Positions 39,441-48,741 of a stretch of 64,000 bases of DNA are shown in pieces. The DNA lies in NCBI RefSeq assembly GCF_002858935.1, contig NZ_PJRT01000009.1, positions 372,001 through 436,000 of the forward strand. The letters are read 5' to 3'. A model generated the notes under the pieces. It was not told where the DNA came from, did no database searches, and was given only the letters and a program-made list of their open reading frames with translations. The DNA is from Pantoea endophytica. GTDB lineage: Bacteria > Pseudomonadota > Gammaproteobacteria > Enterobacterales > Enterobacteriaceae. Made by a program: the position numbers and the translations under genes. Position 1 is the first letter of the stretch; every line of letters starts with the position of its first letter.

Positions 39441-39651
39441 GATTAAGCCTCAAAAATCGTCATAAAAAATGTCTCTGCTCAAGCAATGAACTTTCATTTC
39501 CACAGCAGATAAAACATTAATCGAAGTAATGTTGGAGCCCTTCGACCGCTTTAAGTAAATGACAATTTTCAACCTATTGAAAGTTTTTTTGATTATTCGT
39601 GCTTAATTTGAAATATAACCCTAAAAAAATTAGCGCAACGGTTAATTTACA

Positions 39652-39724
39652 GATCTTTGATCTTTTTTAAGATCCTTTTTTAGAATAAAAAACTTAACAT
39701 TTGTATTTTAACGATCTAAAGATC
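39652..39724. promoter_or_regulatory. cluster of five GATC sites upstream of the fimbrial operon
   Basis: GATC occurs at 39652, 39659, 39671, 39713 and 39721, often next to runs of T or A such as GATCTTTTTT and GATCCTTTTTT. This lies about 210-285 bases upstream of the major pilin gene. In pap-type fimbriae Dam methylation of GATC sites within Lrp sites controls phase variation; a similar switch is possible but unproven. Confidence 0.45.
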
Positions 39725-39980
39725 TAAAAAATCACCTAAGACAGCATTTTATGCGAATGAGACAAAATGTGACTTCTCCAGGATATGTCTTCTTTTTCTG
39801 CTATTACCGTCAAAGATGCCCCTTTATTTTCAGGAAAACAGCATGAATTCGGTTTTTATTTGTACAATAGTTATAAGCCAGGTTTAACTATTACAGAAAT
39901 AAAACTGTTATATTGCGTTGGGTTAATGATGAGGGGTGTGATTATTGGTTGCAGACAGAATATTGTTCTACGCCTGGTAT

Positions 39981-40020
39981 AAAAGCGCATAAAGGCGCCA
40001 AAAAGCGCGTAAAAACGCAG
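39981..40020 (+). repeat. four tandem 10-bp units with phased A-tracts
   Basis: The units read AAAAGCGCAT, AAAGGCGCCA, AAAAGCGCGT and AAAAACGCAG, exactly ten bases apart. A-tracts at helical spacing would bend the DNA. The block lies 330 bases upstream of the invasin start. Confidence 0.7.
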
Positions 40021-40350
40021 AGAAACCGAAGATAAAATGGCATCAAATTTTTAGGTAAAGCGTGAAAAAAACGGCAAGTATGACGCCTGAACTGATATCG
40101 CATCAAGTCAGCGCTTTACACACTTGCCTATCTACAGGTCGCTTCGTAAGCGTATGTGTTGTTGTCCATCTAGCGGTATTTTCGTCCTATCCCCCTTTTA
40201 ATCTTGTTCCTCGCAAGTCATTCCTGCCTTGCTTTTTTCAAATCACTTAAAAGGTTTAAGACCCGTCTCAAGCGCTAACAACTTCTCCCCGCGTGAGAAT
40301 TCCCCCTCACCTACTTCATGACCCCCTTTTAGCCAAAACACGAGAATTTT

Positions 40351-42843
40351 ATGGACAACACACGTTCGTCAGCGTCACGCGCCGATGCCTCATCCCGCTG
40401 GATGCGACCGCTCATCTTTACCCAGATTGCCGTCCAGGTGGGCATGGCACTCACCCCCTTTTGGGCATTATCTGTTGAAGCCGCCATCCGTCCGGGCGAA
40501 GAGACCTCACTCAGCAGCGCTGCCCAGCAGGCCAGTGGACTGGCTGAGGCGCATCAATCCGGTAACCTAAGCGGCTATCTCAGCCAGCAGGTCACTGGCG
40601 CCGCCGTAGGCCAGGCGCAAGAATGGCTAAAACAATGGGGTACCGCACGCGTCGAGCTTGGCACGGATGAGCACTTTAAGCCGCAGACTGGCTCGTTTGA
40701 CCTGCTGTTACCGCTCAATCAGACGCCGGACCGCCTACTTTTCGCTCAACAAGGCCTGCGCAATAAAGACGGTCAATTTACTGGTAACTTCGGTCTCGGC
40801 CAGCGCCACTTCACCAGCCGCTGGATGCTTGGCTACAACGCCTTTTACGACCAGAACATCAGTCGCAGTCATAAACGAATGGGCATTGGTGCCGAAGCCT
40901 GGCGCGACTACCTCAAGCTTTCCGGAAATGGTTATTATCGCCTGAGCAGCTGGCGCAACTCTGTAGATGTTGAAGACTACGATGCTCGCCCGGCAAACGG
41001 GTTCGACCTTCGGGCCGAGGCCTGGCTACCCGTCTACCCGGCGATTGGCGGGCGTTTTATGTACGAAAAATACTACGGTGACGAAGTTGCATTGTTCAGC
41101 AAAGAGAGGCGCCAAAGTAACCCTGCTGCCTTCACCGCAGGTTTGAGCTATACCCCGGTGCCATTGGTGTCGTTCACACTGGACCATAAAGCCAGTGGTC
41201 ATCAGCGCGAATCCCAATTAGGCCTCCAGTTCAACTATCAATTGGGTCAGACGCTCAGTAGCCAGCTCGATCCCAGCGCCGTAAATCTAAACCGCACTTT
41301 AGCTGCTAACCGTATGGCGCTGGTTGAGCGTAATAACAATATCGTGCTGGAATATCGCAAACAGGAGCTGATTCAACTTGGCCTGCCGACCGAAATCAAT
41401 GGTCGCAGCGGTAAAACCGTGACTCTGAATTACAAGATCATCAGCAAGTACGGTCTGGCATCAATTATCTGGAACGACGCCGAGATCGTCGCTGCGGGTG
41501 GTCACATTCAGGACCTGGGTAACAACCAATACCAAATCGTGTTACCGCGCTTTATCGCTGGCGGCCATAACCGCTATACCCTGAGCGGCGTGGCCATAGA
41601 CACACGTAATAACCGTTCGAAAGTTTCCTCGACTGTGGTCAACGTCAGTAGCCCGGCGATAAATGCCAGCACTAGCACGCTGAGCGCCTCGCCTGCCACT
41701 TTGCTTGCCGACGGTAAGGCCACGTCGCAGATCAGCATCCTGCTGCGCGATGAAAACGAGCAGCCAGTGACCGATGTGGCTGCGTCCATCGCGCTAAGTG
41801 CTACCGAGTTGAGCAACGCCCCGGAGAAAGCCGGTGTTGGTGCTCGCCCCAGCACCCATGCGGCTACCGCTGCCGCGAAGACGCCGGTGTTGAGTGCTGT
41901 CACAGAAAAAGGCAATGGCGAATACCTCGCCACGCTAACCGCCGGTACGCGTGCAGCAGACGTTAAACTCAGCGCCACCATCGATACGCTGCAACTGAGC
42001 CCGCTGACCATTAAACAAATTAGCGACACCGGTAGCGCCACCGTGGCTGACGGCGATCTACGTCTGACACGGGATAATGTAGTGGCCAACGGCAGTGCCA
42101 TTGCTCGCGCAGAAGCTCGCGTGACAGATGCTATGGGCAACCCGGTTGCGGGTGTGACCGTGACCTTTGCATTGAGTGGCTCCGCGCAAGTCGCAGCAGG
42201 CAGTAGCCTGACGGCCATCAGCGACGACAACGGCATGGTGGTAATCGCCTTTACCGATACCGCGGCAGAAACCATTACAGTTACCGCGTCTACCGCCAAC
42301 GGCAGCGCCAACGCCCTGGCGAATTTCATTGCCGACGCATCCACCGCCGCACTGGATAGGAGTAACCTTACAGTTGATCGAACCACTGCCATCGCCAATG
42401 GTAGCGATTCTGTCACTTTCAGCGCGCTGATTAAGGATGCCAATGGCAATCCAGTACCGGGCGTGAAGCTCAACTGGCACAGTAACGGTGGTGCATTGAG
42501 TGCTGCTGAGAGTCAGAGTGGCAAAAACGGTATTGCCATCGTCACCTTGAAAGATACTGCGGCGCATGATGTGCAGGTACAGGCACAGCTTGGCACGCAG
42601 GCCGCCGTGGATGCACCCGTCATCAGCTTTACCGCCGATGCCGCTAGCGCCACCATCGACGCGCGCGACTTTATTGTGGATAAAACCAGTGCCGTGGCCG
42701 ATGGCAGCGATCTCGTGACTTACACCATTACTGTGAAGGACAAAAACGGAAACCCGCTGCCCGCACAAGTTGTAAACTGGCAGACCTCACTCGGAACACT
42801 TAGCCAGACAACAAGCGTGACAGGGCCAGACGGCAAAACCTAG
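40351..42843 (+). CDS. invasin/intimin-like inverse autotransporter, N-terminal part ending at an amber codon
   Basis: This 830-residue frame has a signal peptide-like start (hydrophobic LIFTQIAVQVGMALTPFWAL near residues 21-42, then VEAA). An inverse-autotransporter beta-barrel follows, about residues 60-335: LSGYLSQQVTGAAVGQAQEW, GFGLGQRHF-like GNFGLGQRHFTSRWMLGYNA, and YEKYYGDEVALF. After it come Invasin-type Ig-like domains with repeated NGNPV/VTL blocks. The barrel anchors the protein in the outer membrane and exports the Ig domains. The frame stops at TAG 42841-42843 in the middle of an Ig domain, and the same frame continues for 745 more codons. The product may be a truncated surface protein. 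Confidence 0.85.
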   Translation: MDNTRSSASRADASSRWMRPLIFTQIAVQVGMALTPFWALSVEAAIRPGEETSLSSAAQQASGLAEAHQSGNLSGYLSQQVTGAAVGQAQEWLKQWGTARVELGTDEHFKPQTGSFDLLLPLNQTPDRLLFAQQGLRNKDGQFTGNFGLGQRHFTSRWMLGYNAFYDQNISRSHKRMGIGAEAWRDYLKLSGNGYYRLSSWRNSVDVEDYDARPANGFDLRAEAWLPVYPAIGGRFMYEKYYGDEVALFSKERRQSNPAAFTAGLSYTPVPLVSFTLDHKASGHQRESQLGLQFNYQLGQTLSSQLDPSAVNLNRTLAANRMALVERNNNIVLEYRKQELIQLGLPTEINGRSGKTVTLNYKIISKYGLASIIWNDAEIVAAGGHIQDLGNNQYQIVLPRFIAGGHNRYTLSGVAIDTRNNRSKVSSTVVNVSSPAINASTSTLSASPATLLADGKATSQISILLRDENEQPVTDVAASIALSATELSNAPEKAGVGARPSTHAATAAAKTPVLSAVTEKGNGEYLATLTAGTRAADVKLSATIDTLQLSPLTIKQISDTGSATVADGDLRLTRDNVVANGSAIARAEARVTDAMGNPVAGVTVTFALSGSAQVAAGSSLTAISDDNGMVVIAFTDTAAETITVTASTANGSANALANFIADASTAALDRSNLTVDRTTAIANGSDSVTFSALIKDANGNPVPGVKLNWHSNGGALSAAESQSGKNGIAIVTLKDTAAHDVQVQAQLGTQAAVDAPVISFTADAASATIDARDFIVDKTSAVADGSDLVTYTITVKDKNGNPLPAQVVNWQTSLGTLSQTTSVTGPDGKT

Positions 42844-45081
42844 GTCACGCTGACCTCAACCCAAATGGGCCAGGCGGGTGTAAGCGCAGCGCTGGTTGGC
42901 AAACCCGCGCTAAGTGCCGTCCTCGTGACTTTCGCCGCCGATGCCAGCAGCGCGCGAATCGGCAGCGGCGATTTGACCGTGGATAAAACCACCATTGTAA
43001 GTAGCGGCACGGATGCAGCACGCTTTACGGCGGTGGTTAAAGACGCTAACGGCAACCCAGTGGCGCATCAGCAGGTCAACTGGACCAGCAATCTTGGCAA
43101 ACTCAGCGATGCAACGTCTGTCACCAACGTCAACGGTGAGGCCACGGTTACTTTCACCGGTACCACTGTAGGGTCGGCGCAGATCATCGCTGCGGTCAAC
43201 GGCAACCCGGCAAATGCACCGAGGGTAAACATCGTCGCCGACGCGGCATCGGCCCGTCTGGACAGCGGTGATCTCACCGCCAACAAAACTAGCGCGCTGG
43301 CTAACGGCAGCGACAGCGTGTCTTATACGGCACGGGTCATCGATGCCGCCGGTAACCTGGTGAGTGGCGTAACCGTTGGATGGAGTAGCGATCGCGGCAC
43401 GCTGAGCAGTGCGGCCAGCGTGACTGGTCCGGACGGTAAGGCAACCATAACGTTAACGTCTACGGCTGCAGGTAACGCGCAAGTAAAGGCGGTGGTGAAC
43501 AGCCGCGCAGCGGTTAATGCGCCGGTGGTTGACTTCAAGGCTGACGCCGCTTCGGCTAGCATCAGCGACGGTGATTTAACGGTAAACAAAACCAGCATCA
43601 CAGCGGGCACTCTTGACATGGCGATCTTCCGCGCCGTAGTGAAAGACGCCCACGGCAACCCCGTAGCCAACCTGCCTGTGTCTTGGGCAACCAGCGGTGG
43701 AACGCTGAGCGGTACGACGTCTACCACCAATACCGCTGGTGAGGCCACTATCTCACTCACCGCCACATTAGCAGGCACCGTGCAGGTTAACGCTCGCGTC
43801 AACAGCAGCGCGGCTGTGAATGCACCGCCAGTGACGGTGACGGCAGATACCGCCAGTGCACAAATCGCCAATGGCGGTGTGACGGCGGACAAAGTCAGCG
43901 CCATCGCGAATAGCGGTGAGAAAATTACTTACAGTGCAACGATTAAGGATGCCTATGGCAACCCGCTGAGCAATTTATCTGTGAGCTGGAGCACCGACCG
44001 CGGCAACCTGGCGCAGAATAGCAGTAAAACCAACGTCTCAGGCGTGGCGACGGTAACGTTAAGCTCAACGGTTTTGGGAGCAGCTATCGTCACGGCGCAG
44101 CCGGGTAGCGGCACGGCGGTGGCGGCGACGGCGGTGGAGTTCACGGCGGAGACCAGTAGCGCCAGCCTTAACGCCGGTGATCTGATCGTGGATGCACGAC
44201 AAATTCCAGCGGACAACACTAGTAAAGCGACCTATACCGCACTGGTGAAAGATCGCTATGGCAATCCCGTGAAAGGGCTGCTTATCAACTGGACCACCAA
44301 CTTTGGCCAACTTAACGGGCAAACACAGCGCACAGATGATGAGGGAAAATCGCATAATACCTTGCAATCAGGTGCACCAGGCAAAGGGATTGTCAGCGTG
44401 AGTGTCGGAGCCAACGCGCCAGTTACCGCACCAGAAGTCGAATTTGTGGTCGATAGCTCCACCGCCACGATTACATCAATGCAAACCTCTAAAAACGCGG
44501 TATACGGTTTTGGTGGCGATAATCCAGTGATTAGCGTGGTGGTAAAAAATGCGCAAAATCAGGCGGTACCCAATTACAAAGTTAACTGGTCGACCGATAT
44601 TGGTAGCATCGATAGCGAATCATTCACTGATGCTACAGGTACGGCGACCGCCACTCTTGATAGCTTGCATGTGAACAGCAATAAGAGACAGGGCACTGTT
44701 CAAGCGTTGCTGGCTAACACTTCTCAGAAAACGATCAGTCAGACCATTACTCCGGTATACAGAGCCGGCAATCATCAATACCTTGCCCTTGCCTATGACT
44801 CGACTGGGGTAACACCGCCTGTTCAGGAGGTGAGAGATTTTTGTAACAATATGGGTGCCCATCTAGCTGGTTCCGCAGAATTGGCCGTATTTGCCCAGGA
44901 AGGCGGCGACTTTGTTGAAGCCAGAACGCTGTTAACACAAAGTGGATTCATCAGCACTTGGTATGCATTGAGTGATAGCTGGAAAGGCCTCAAAGGCAAT
45001 TTCGATTCCACCCTAGGCACCGTAGGAGATATCGCCTCAAAATCAACAGCTCCTACTGTTTACATTGTTTGCACGCGATAA
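42844..45081 (+). pseudogene. invasin C-terminal part, in frame after the amber codon
   Basis: The frame of the upstream invasin continues without interruption after TAG at 42841 for 745 codons. It completes the broken Ig-like domain, adds about six more, and ends in a C-type-lectin-like tip (about the last 105 residues, with DFCNNMGAHLAG and TVYIVCTR supplying a Cys pair), as in intimin. No RBS or signal peptide stands before the first internal ATG at 42865, so separate translation would give no exported product. With amber readthrough the whole protein would be 1576 residues. A recent nonsense mutation, amber suppression or a sequencing error are all possible. Confidence 0.8.
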
Positions 45082-45100
45082 GTCATTCGGTATGCTCATT

Positions 45101-45130
45101 TTGGGTCGGCTGGACATGCCGACCCATTTT
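45101..45130. terminator. bidirectional terminator
   Basis: The stem GGGTCGGC/GCCGACCC with T-tracts on the plus side and A/T residues on the other lies between the convergent invasin and dehydrogenase genes. Confidence 0.8.
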
Positions 45131-45143
45131 CTTTACCGCCCCC

Positions 45144-46313
45144 TTAGCACGTCACCCACACTGATCCCGCATCCGCAGACTTCACGCACTGCTCCACCCA
45201 TCGCACGCCCATCAAACCGGCATGCGCGCCCGGATACCAGAAGTCTTTCAGGAATGCCTGATCGCTACGATCGGTGGCATCCATTGCCAGCGCAAAACGG
45301 CGATAGAGATTGGACCAGGCTTCAAACAATCCTTCCGGATGTCCGCCGCCAATACGGTCGTCAGCCAGCGCACTCGGATGCAGATAACCCATGCCGCGCT
45401 CGAGAATCTGCACCGGCTCGCCCTGCACTTCATAGCGCAGCTGATTCGGCTGCTCATCCCACCACTCCAGGCTGGCTTTCTCGCCGATCACCCGCACCTT
45501 CTGGCCGTGCATCGAACCGCAGTTCACCGCCGATGCCCACATGGTGCCGACTGCGCCGTTGTCGTACTCCATCATCACGAAGGCGTTATCCTCCAGCGGC
45601 GCACGGGTTTTGACAAAGCTCTGGCGGCTGCACAGCAGGCGTTTGACCTGCAGATGCGGCACCATGGTTTCGGCGATAAACAGCGGATGCGTCGCCAAAT
45701 CGCCCAGCACATAGCTCGGCCCGACGAAGCGCGGATCGACGCGCCACTTGGTGCTTTCGTTCTGCAATTCAACCGCTTCGTTATGGAAGCCGTGCGCGAA
45801 CTGCATGTTGATGATGCGGATCTCACCCAGCAAACCTGCGGCAATCATTTCGCGTGCCTGATGAATCAGCTGATGTCCGGCGTAACCATAAGTCACACCG
45901 ATGATTTTCTTCTTCTCAGCACACAGCTGTTCCAGCTCATCGGCCTCGGCAGCGGTGAAGCACAGCGGCTTCTCACACACCACATGGAGACCCGCATTCA
46001 GTGCGGCGCGGCAGATGGCGAAGTGCGTGTTATTGGGTGTGGCGATCGACACCGCTTCGATGCCGTCGGCGCGCGCCGCTTCTGCCGCAAACAGGGTTTC
46101 GTAATCTGCGTAGCAGCGATCGGCTTCGATACCTAGCGAAGTGCCAAAGGCGCGGCCGCGCTCGGCGTTGATATCGAATGCGCCTGCCAGCAGCGTGAAG
46201 TTGTTATCACGCGTGGCCGCCGAACGGTGAATGTAACCAATCTGGCTGGTGCCGCCACCGCCAACCATGCCCCAGCGCAGCGAGCGATCCAGAGCCTTAA
46301 TGCCGTTGATCAT
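45144..46313 (-). CDS. Gfo/Idh/MocA family oxidoreductase
   Basis: The 389-residue product is an NAD(P)-dependent dehydrogenase of the Gfo/Idh/MocA family. The Rossmann motif is in WGMVGGGGTSQIG, and IATPNNTHF and the catalytic lysine motif CEKPLCF follow. A conserved histidine is in DLATHPLF of the C-terminal domain. ATG 46313 was chosen because GAGGAG precedes it and the Rossmann fold then begins at once. It follows an IolE-like gene by ten bases, so a two-step polyol or sugar pathway is likely. The substrate is not identifiable. Confidence 0.88.
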   Translation of the reverse strand: MINGIKALDRSLRWGMVGGGGTSQIGYIHRSAATRDNNFTLLAGAFDINAERGRAFGTSLGIEADRCYADYETLFAAEAARADGIEAVSIATPNNTHFAICRAALNAGLHVVCEKPLCFTAAEADELEQLCAEKKKIIGVTYGYAGHQLIHQAREMIAAGLLGEIRIINMQFAHGFHNEAVELQNESTKWRVDPRFVGPSYVLGDLATHPLFIAETMVPHLQVKRLLCSRQSFVKTRAPLEDNAFVMMEYDNGAVGTMWASAVNCGSMHGQKVRVIGEKASLEWWDEQPNQLRYEVQGEPVQILERGMGYLHPSALADDRIGGGHPEGLFEAWSNLYRRFALAMDATDRSDQAFLKDFWYPGAHAGLMGVRWVEQCVKSADAGSVWVTC

Positions 46314-46323
46314 GTTGTTCTCC

Positions 46324-47247
46324 TCAGAATCCGACCGATTGCAAATAGTGCAGGCTGGCGGTGACGTCACGCAGGCTGGTGTCGGCATCACGCGGATCGC
46401 GCTCCTGCTCGACGGTGATCCAGCCCTGATAATTGCGCTCCGCCAGGAAGGCGCGCACCGCTGGATAATCAATTGCCCCTTTGCCAATCGGGCACATCAC
46501 GCCTTCTGCGCAGGCGGCAAAGAAATCGACGCCGCGCGCAATCACGTCGCGCCATACCGCATCGTTAACGTCTTTGAAGTGCAGATAATCGATGCGATCC
46601 CAGTAGCGGCTGAGGTAAGGAATCGGATCCATGCCGGAGTAGTACAGATGGCCGGTATCGAGGCACAAACCAGCGACTTCATGCGGAATGTCTTCCACCA
46701 GCTGTTGCAGCTCGTCGGCGAACTCAATGCAGCCACCGGCATGCGGATGGATCACCGCACGCACACCGTATTCGTTCCAGGCAATCTGGCTCAGCGTGGT
46801 GATGTGCTGCATTATGCGCTGCCACGCTTCAGCTGACAGGCGCGGCGCCTTGGCGGATTGACCAGCGTATTTGGCGCGTTCTGGATTACCGAAGTCGATA
46901 ATCACCAGATAAGGTGCGGGTTTGTTGTCCGCATGGGTTTTGGTCGCGGTCGGTACCAGAGACAGGTTGCGACAGATGTTGTGCGTCAGCTCAACCATCG
47001 CCGGAAAATTGGCTTCACTCACCAAATCATCAAAAATGGTGCCCGCCACCAGCGACAAGTCGTGCGCTTCCAGCTGCTGACGCAGTTCGGCAGGCTCAAC
47101 CGGCAGATAGCTCCATGGGCCCAGCTCAATGCTTTTATAACCGGCCTGCGACGCTTCACTCAGGACTTTCTGCCACGGCGGCAGGAAGGGATTTTTCGGG
47201 TCATCAACGCCCCAGCTACAGGGCGCGTTAGCAATATGGATAGTCAT
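46324..47247 (-). CDS. IolE-like TIM-barrel dehydratase/isomerase
   Basis: The 307-residue product belongs to the xylose isomerase-like TIM-barrel (AP endonuclease 2) family. Its start IANAPCSWGVDDPKNPF resembles inosose dehydratase IolE. Metal-binding residues appear in IHPHAGGCIEF, LCLDTGHLYY and LHFKDVND, and near the end the WITVEQERDP segment. ATG 47247 was chosen because AAGGAACG precedes it. It is the first gene of a two-gene operon with a Gfo/Idh/MocA dehydrogenase and lies next to a LacI-type regulator. Confidence 0.82.
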   Translation of the reverse strand: MTIHIANAPCSWGVDDPKNPFLPPWQKVLSEASQAGYKSIELGPWSYLPVEPAELRQQLEAHDLSLVAGTIFDDLVSEANFPAMVELTHNICRNLSLVPTATKTHADNKPAPYLVIIDFGNPERAKYAGQSAKAPRLSAEAWQRIMQHITTLSQIAWNEYGVRAVIHPHAGGCIEFADELQQLVEDIPHEVAGLCLDTGHLYYSGMDPIPYLSRYWDRIDYLHFKDVNDAVWRDVIARGVDFFAACAEGVMCPIGKGAIDYPAVRAFLAERNYQGWITVEQERDPRDADTSLRDVTASLHYLQSVGF

Positions 47248-47358
47248 GATCGTTCCTTGCGGTAGTGGATGGCGCAAGTATCAAATAAATATTTCATCAT
47301 CAACAACCATGAAACATTCATTTTTTGATAGCGATCATAGTATTTCGCATCATTAAAA

Positions 47359-47375
47359 TGATAGAAAATATATCA
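47359..47375. promoter_or_regulatory. inverted repeat TGATA-N7-TATCA upstream of the IolE-like gene
   Basis: TGATAGAAAATATATCA lies between the IolE-like gene and the LacI-type gene. A second short palindrome TGATAGCGATCA is at 47326-47337. Either could be a LacI-family operator. Confidence 0.4.
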
Positions 47376-47394
47376 AATACAGCAACGACGCGGC

Positions 47395-48423
47395 CTACAG
47401 GTTTTCACGCGTGACGATATCAAACGGCAGGATGATCTGGGAGAAATGATCGCCCGGCTGCGCATGATGCTGCTGCACCATCTGCGCCAGGCGCATGGCC
47501 ATTTCGTCGATGCGGTTGCGGATCATCACCGTAATGGTGCCATCAATCAGCGCCAGCTCGCCCTCTTTCACCGGACCATGACATATCAACGCCACCTTGC
47601 GCTGCGGCTGCTGGCGCAACGCATGAATCACGCCCTCAATGCCGCCGCAAGGCGCGAAGATCAGTGCCAAATCGGCATGTTCTTCCAGTAACTGACGCGT
47701 GGAACGGTAGCCGCCATCAATCGATTCATTGGTTTTCAGCGGCTCCAGCACGCGTCGCGCGCTGTCCTGCTCACGCAGATAGGAGCGGAAACTGATCTCA
47801 TTGCTCTCCTGACAGATAAAGCGATGGTCGCCCACCAGCACGCCGACCGAACCCGGCTGATGCAACAGGTGCGTGGCAATCCACGCGGCGGTGCGTCCGG
47901 CTTTCTGGTTATCCAGACCGACATAACCGGCGTGACCGCACGGCGAAAAGTTGGAAAACAGCGCATAAACCCGCACGCCCTGACGCGATATGTTTTCTAT
48001 CGCATGGCGAATCAGCGGGTGGTCCAGCGCGACTAAGCCAATCGCATCCACCTGCCCGGCCAGCGCATACAGCGAGGCCACCACCGCTTCCACATCATCA
48101 ATGTCGTGCCAGGTAAAAAGCGGTTCGCTGCCTGCCGGATGAAACGGCTGCGTATGCTGGCGCAGCGCATCAGTGAGGGAATGATAGAACGAGTAGGATT
48201 TTGACAGCAGGATAAAGCCCATGCGCAGCGTCACGCTGGCGGCAGGCGCGGTGCCGCTCAGCAGCGGCACATTGCCGATGCGATAACCGAGGCGATTAGC
48301 GGCTTCCAGCACCTTCTGCTCCGTTGCAGCGCGCACCGGTGCACGACGATTTAACACGCGATCGACGGTCGCCACGCCAACCCCGGCGGCGGCGGCAATC
48401 GCGGTCATGGTGATTTTACTCAT
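47395..48423 (-). CDS. LacI-family transcriptional regulator
   Basis: The 342-residue product has the LacI helix-turn-helix MTAIAAAAGVGVATVDRVLNRR at its N-terminus and a periplasmic-binding-protein-like effector domain (about 60-342). The effector domain contains VDAIGLVALDHPLIRHAIE and RTAAWIATHLLHQPGSVGVLVGD, like sugar-responsive repressors. It lies between the IolE-like operon (same strand, downstream) and a divergent sugar isomerase gene. Inverted repeats on both sides could be its operators. Confidence 0.88.
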   Translation of the reverse strand: MSKITMTAIAAAAGVGVATVDRVLNRRAPVRAATEQKVLEAANRLGYRIGNVPLLSGTAPAASVTLRMGFILLSKSYSFYHSLTDALRQHTQPFHPAGSEPLFTWHDIDDVEAVVASLYALAGQVDAIGLVALDHPLIRHAIENISRQGVRVYALFSNFSPCGHAGYVGLDNQKAGRTAAWIATHLLHQPGSVGVLVGDHRFICQESNEISFRSYLREQDSARRVLEPLKTNESIDGGYRSTRQLLEEHADLALIFAPCGGIEGVIHALRQQPQRKVALICHGPVKEGELALIDGTITVMIRNRIDEMAMRLAQMVQQHHAQPGDHFSQIILPFDIVTRENL

Positions 48424-48444
48424 GCGCTACTTCCCTGAATGAAA

Positions 48445-48460
48445 TGATAATAAATTATCA
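48445..48460. promoter_or_regulatory. inverted repeat TGATAA-N4-TTATCA
   Basis: This inverted repeat is 22 bases upstream of the LacI-type gene start and is a good autoregulatory operator candidate. The 318-base gap 48424-48741 also holds the repeat at 48569; nothing else was recognised in it. Confidence 0.45.
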
Positions 48461-48568
48461 AAAATAATGCCTTAACCTGCGGTAAATCACCAATCATCCC
48501 GCACAGAAATCATCAGTAATTGGCTTCGAGTGATAGAGAATCTCTCATTATTTTGAGCGCTCTCGCAA

Positions 48569-48586
48569 AAATGAAATAATTCATTT
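48569..48586. promoter_or_regulatory. inverted repeat AAATGAA-N4-TTCATTT
   Basis: The perfect seven-base arms lie about 155 bases upstream of the isomerase gene at 48742. A related ATGAAATGAATAATAATAT sequence occurs before the sugar-binding protein gene at 58118-58137 (minus strand). Confidence 0.4.
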
Positions 48587-48741
48587 CATCTTAATACCAT
48601 TCAGAATAAATGTTTGATATTCATGTGCGTATTCAAAGCGGTCCGGCTGATGGTTTCACATCAGAATACGTGATGAAGCGCGTAAAAAGATCAGTATGGT
48701 CATCATCAAAGTCCGCACCGCTTAACGCTCAGGAGAAAACA

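Larger units (their letters stand above)
39441..40350. other. AT-rich control region between fimbrial operon and invasin
   Basis: These 910 bases hold no gene that can be supported. Two short open frames (39785-39982 and 40062-40250) lack a good RBS and any recognisable sequence. The region is much richer in A and T than the window and should contain the promoters of both divergent adhesin units. A GATC cluster and a 10-bp repeat are listed separately. GGCAAGT and ACTTGCC form an inverted repeat near 40072 and 40124. Confidence 0.6.

Noticed and set aside
39785..40250. Two short open frames (65 and 62 codons) in the adhesin control region
   Set aside because: They lack a good RBS, recognisable motifs and a matching terminator, and the DNA around them is AT-rich control sequence.
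41574..42473. Long open frame opposite the invasin
   Set aside because: Repetitive Thr/Ala/Val codons of the Ig domains open the antisense frame. The translation is low-complexity and has no RBS.
42361..44460. Repeated DNA in the invasin as a CRISPR array
   Set aside because: The repeats are about 300 bases, diverged and coding for Ig-like domains. There are no short identical repeats with unique spacers.
42865..45081. Second invasin half as an independent gene
   Set aside because: The first ATG has no Shine-Dalgarno sequence, the frame lacks a signal peptide and begins inside an Ig domain, so it is the continuation of the upstream frame.
45222..46136. A 304-codon frame opposite the Gfo/Idh/MocA gene
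   Set aside because: The Rossmann and EKP motifs on the minus strand identify the real gene; this frame is its shadow.
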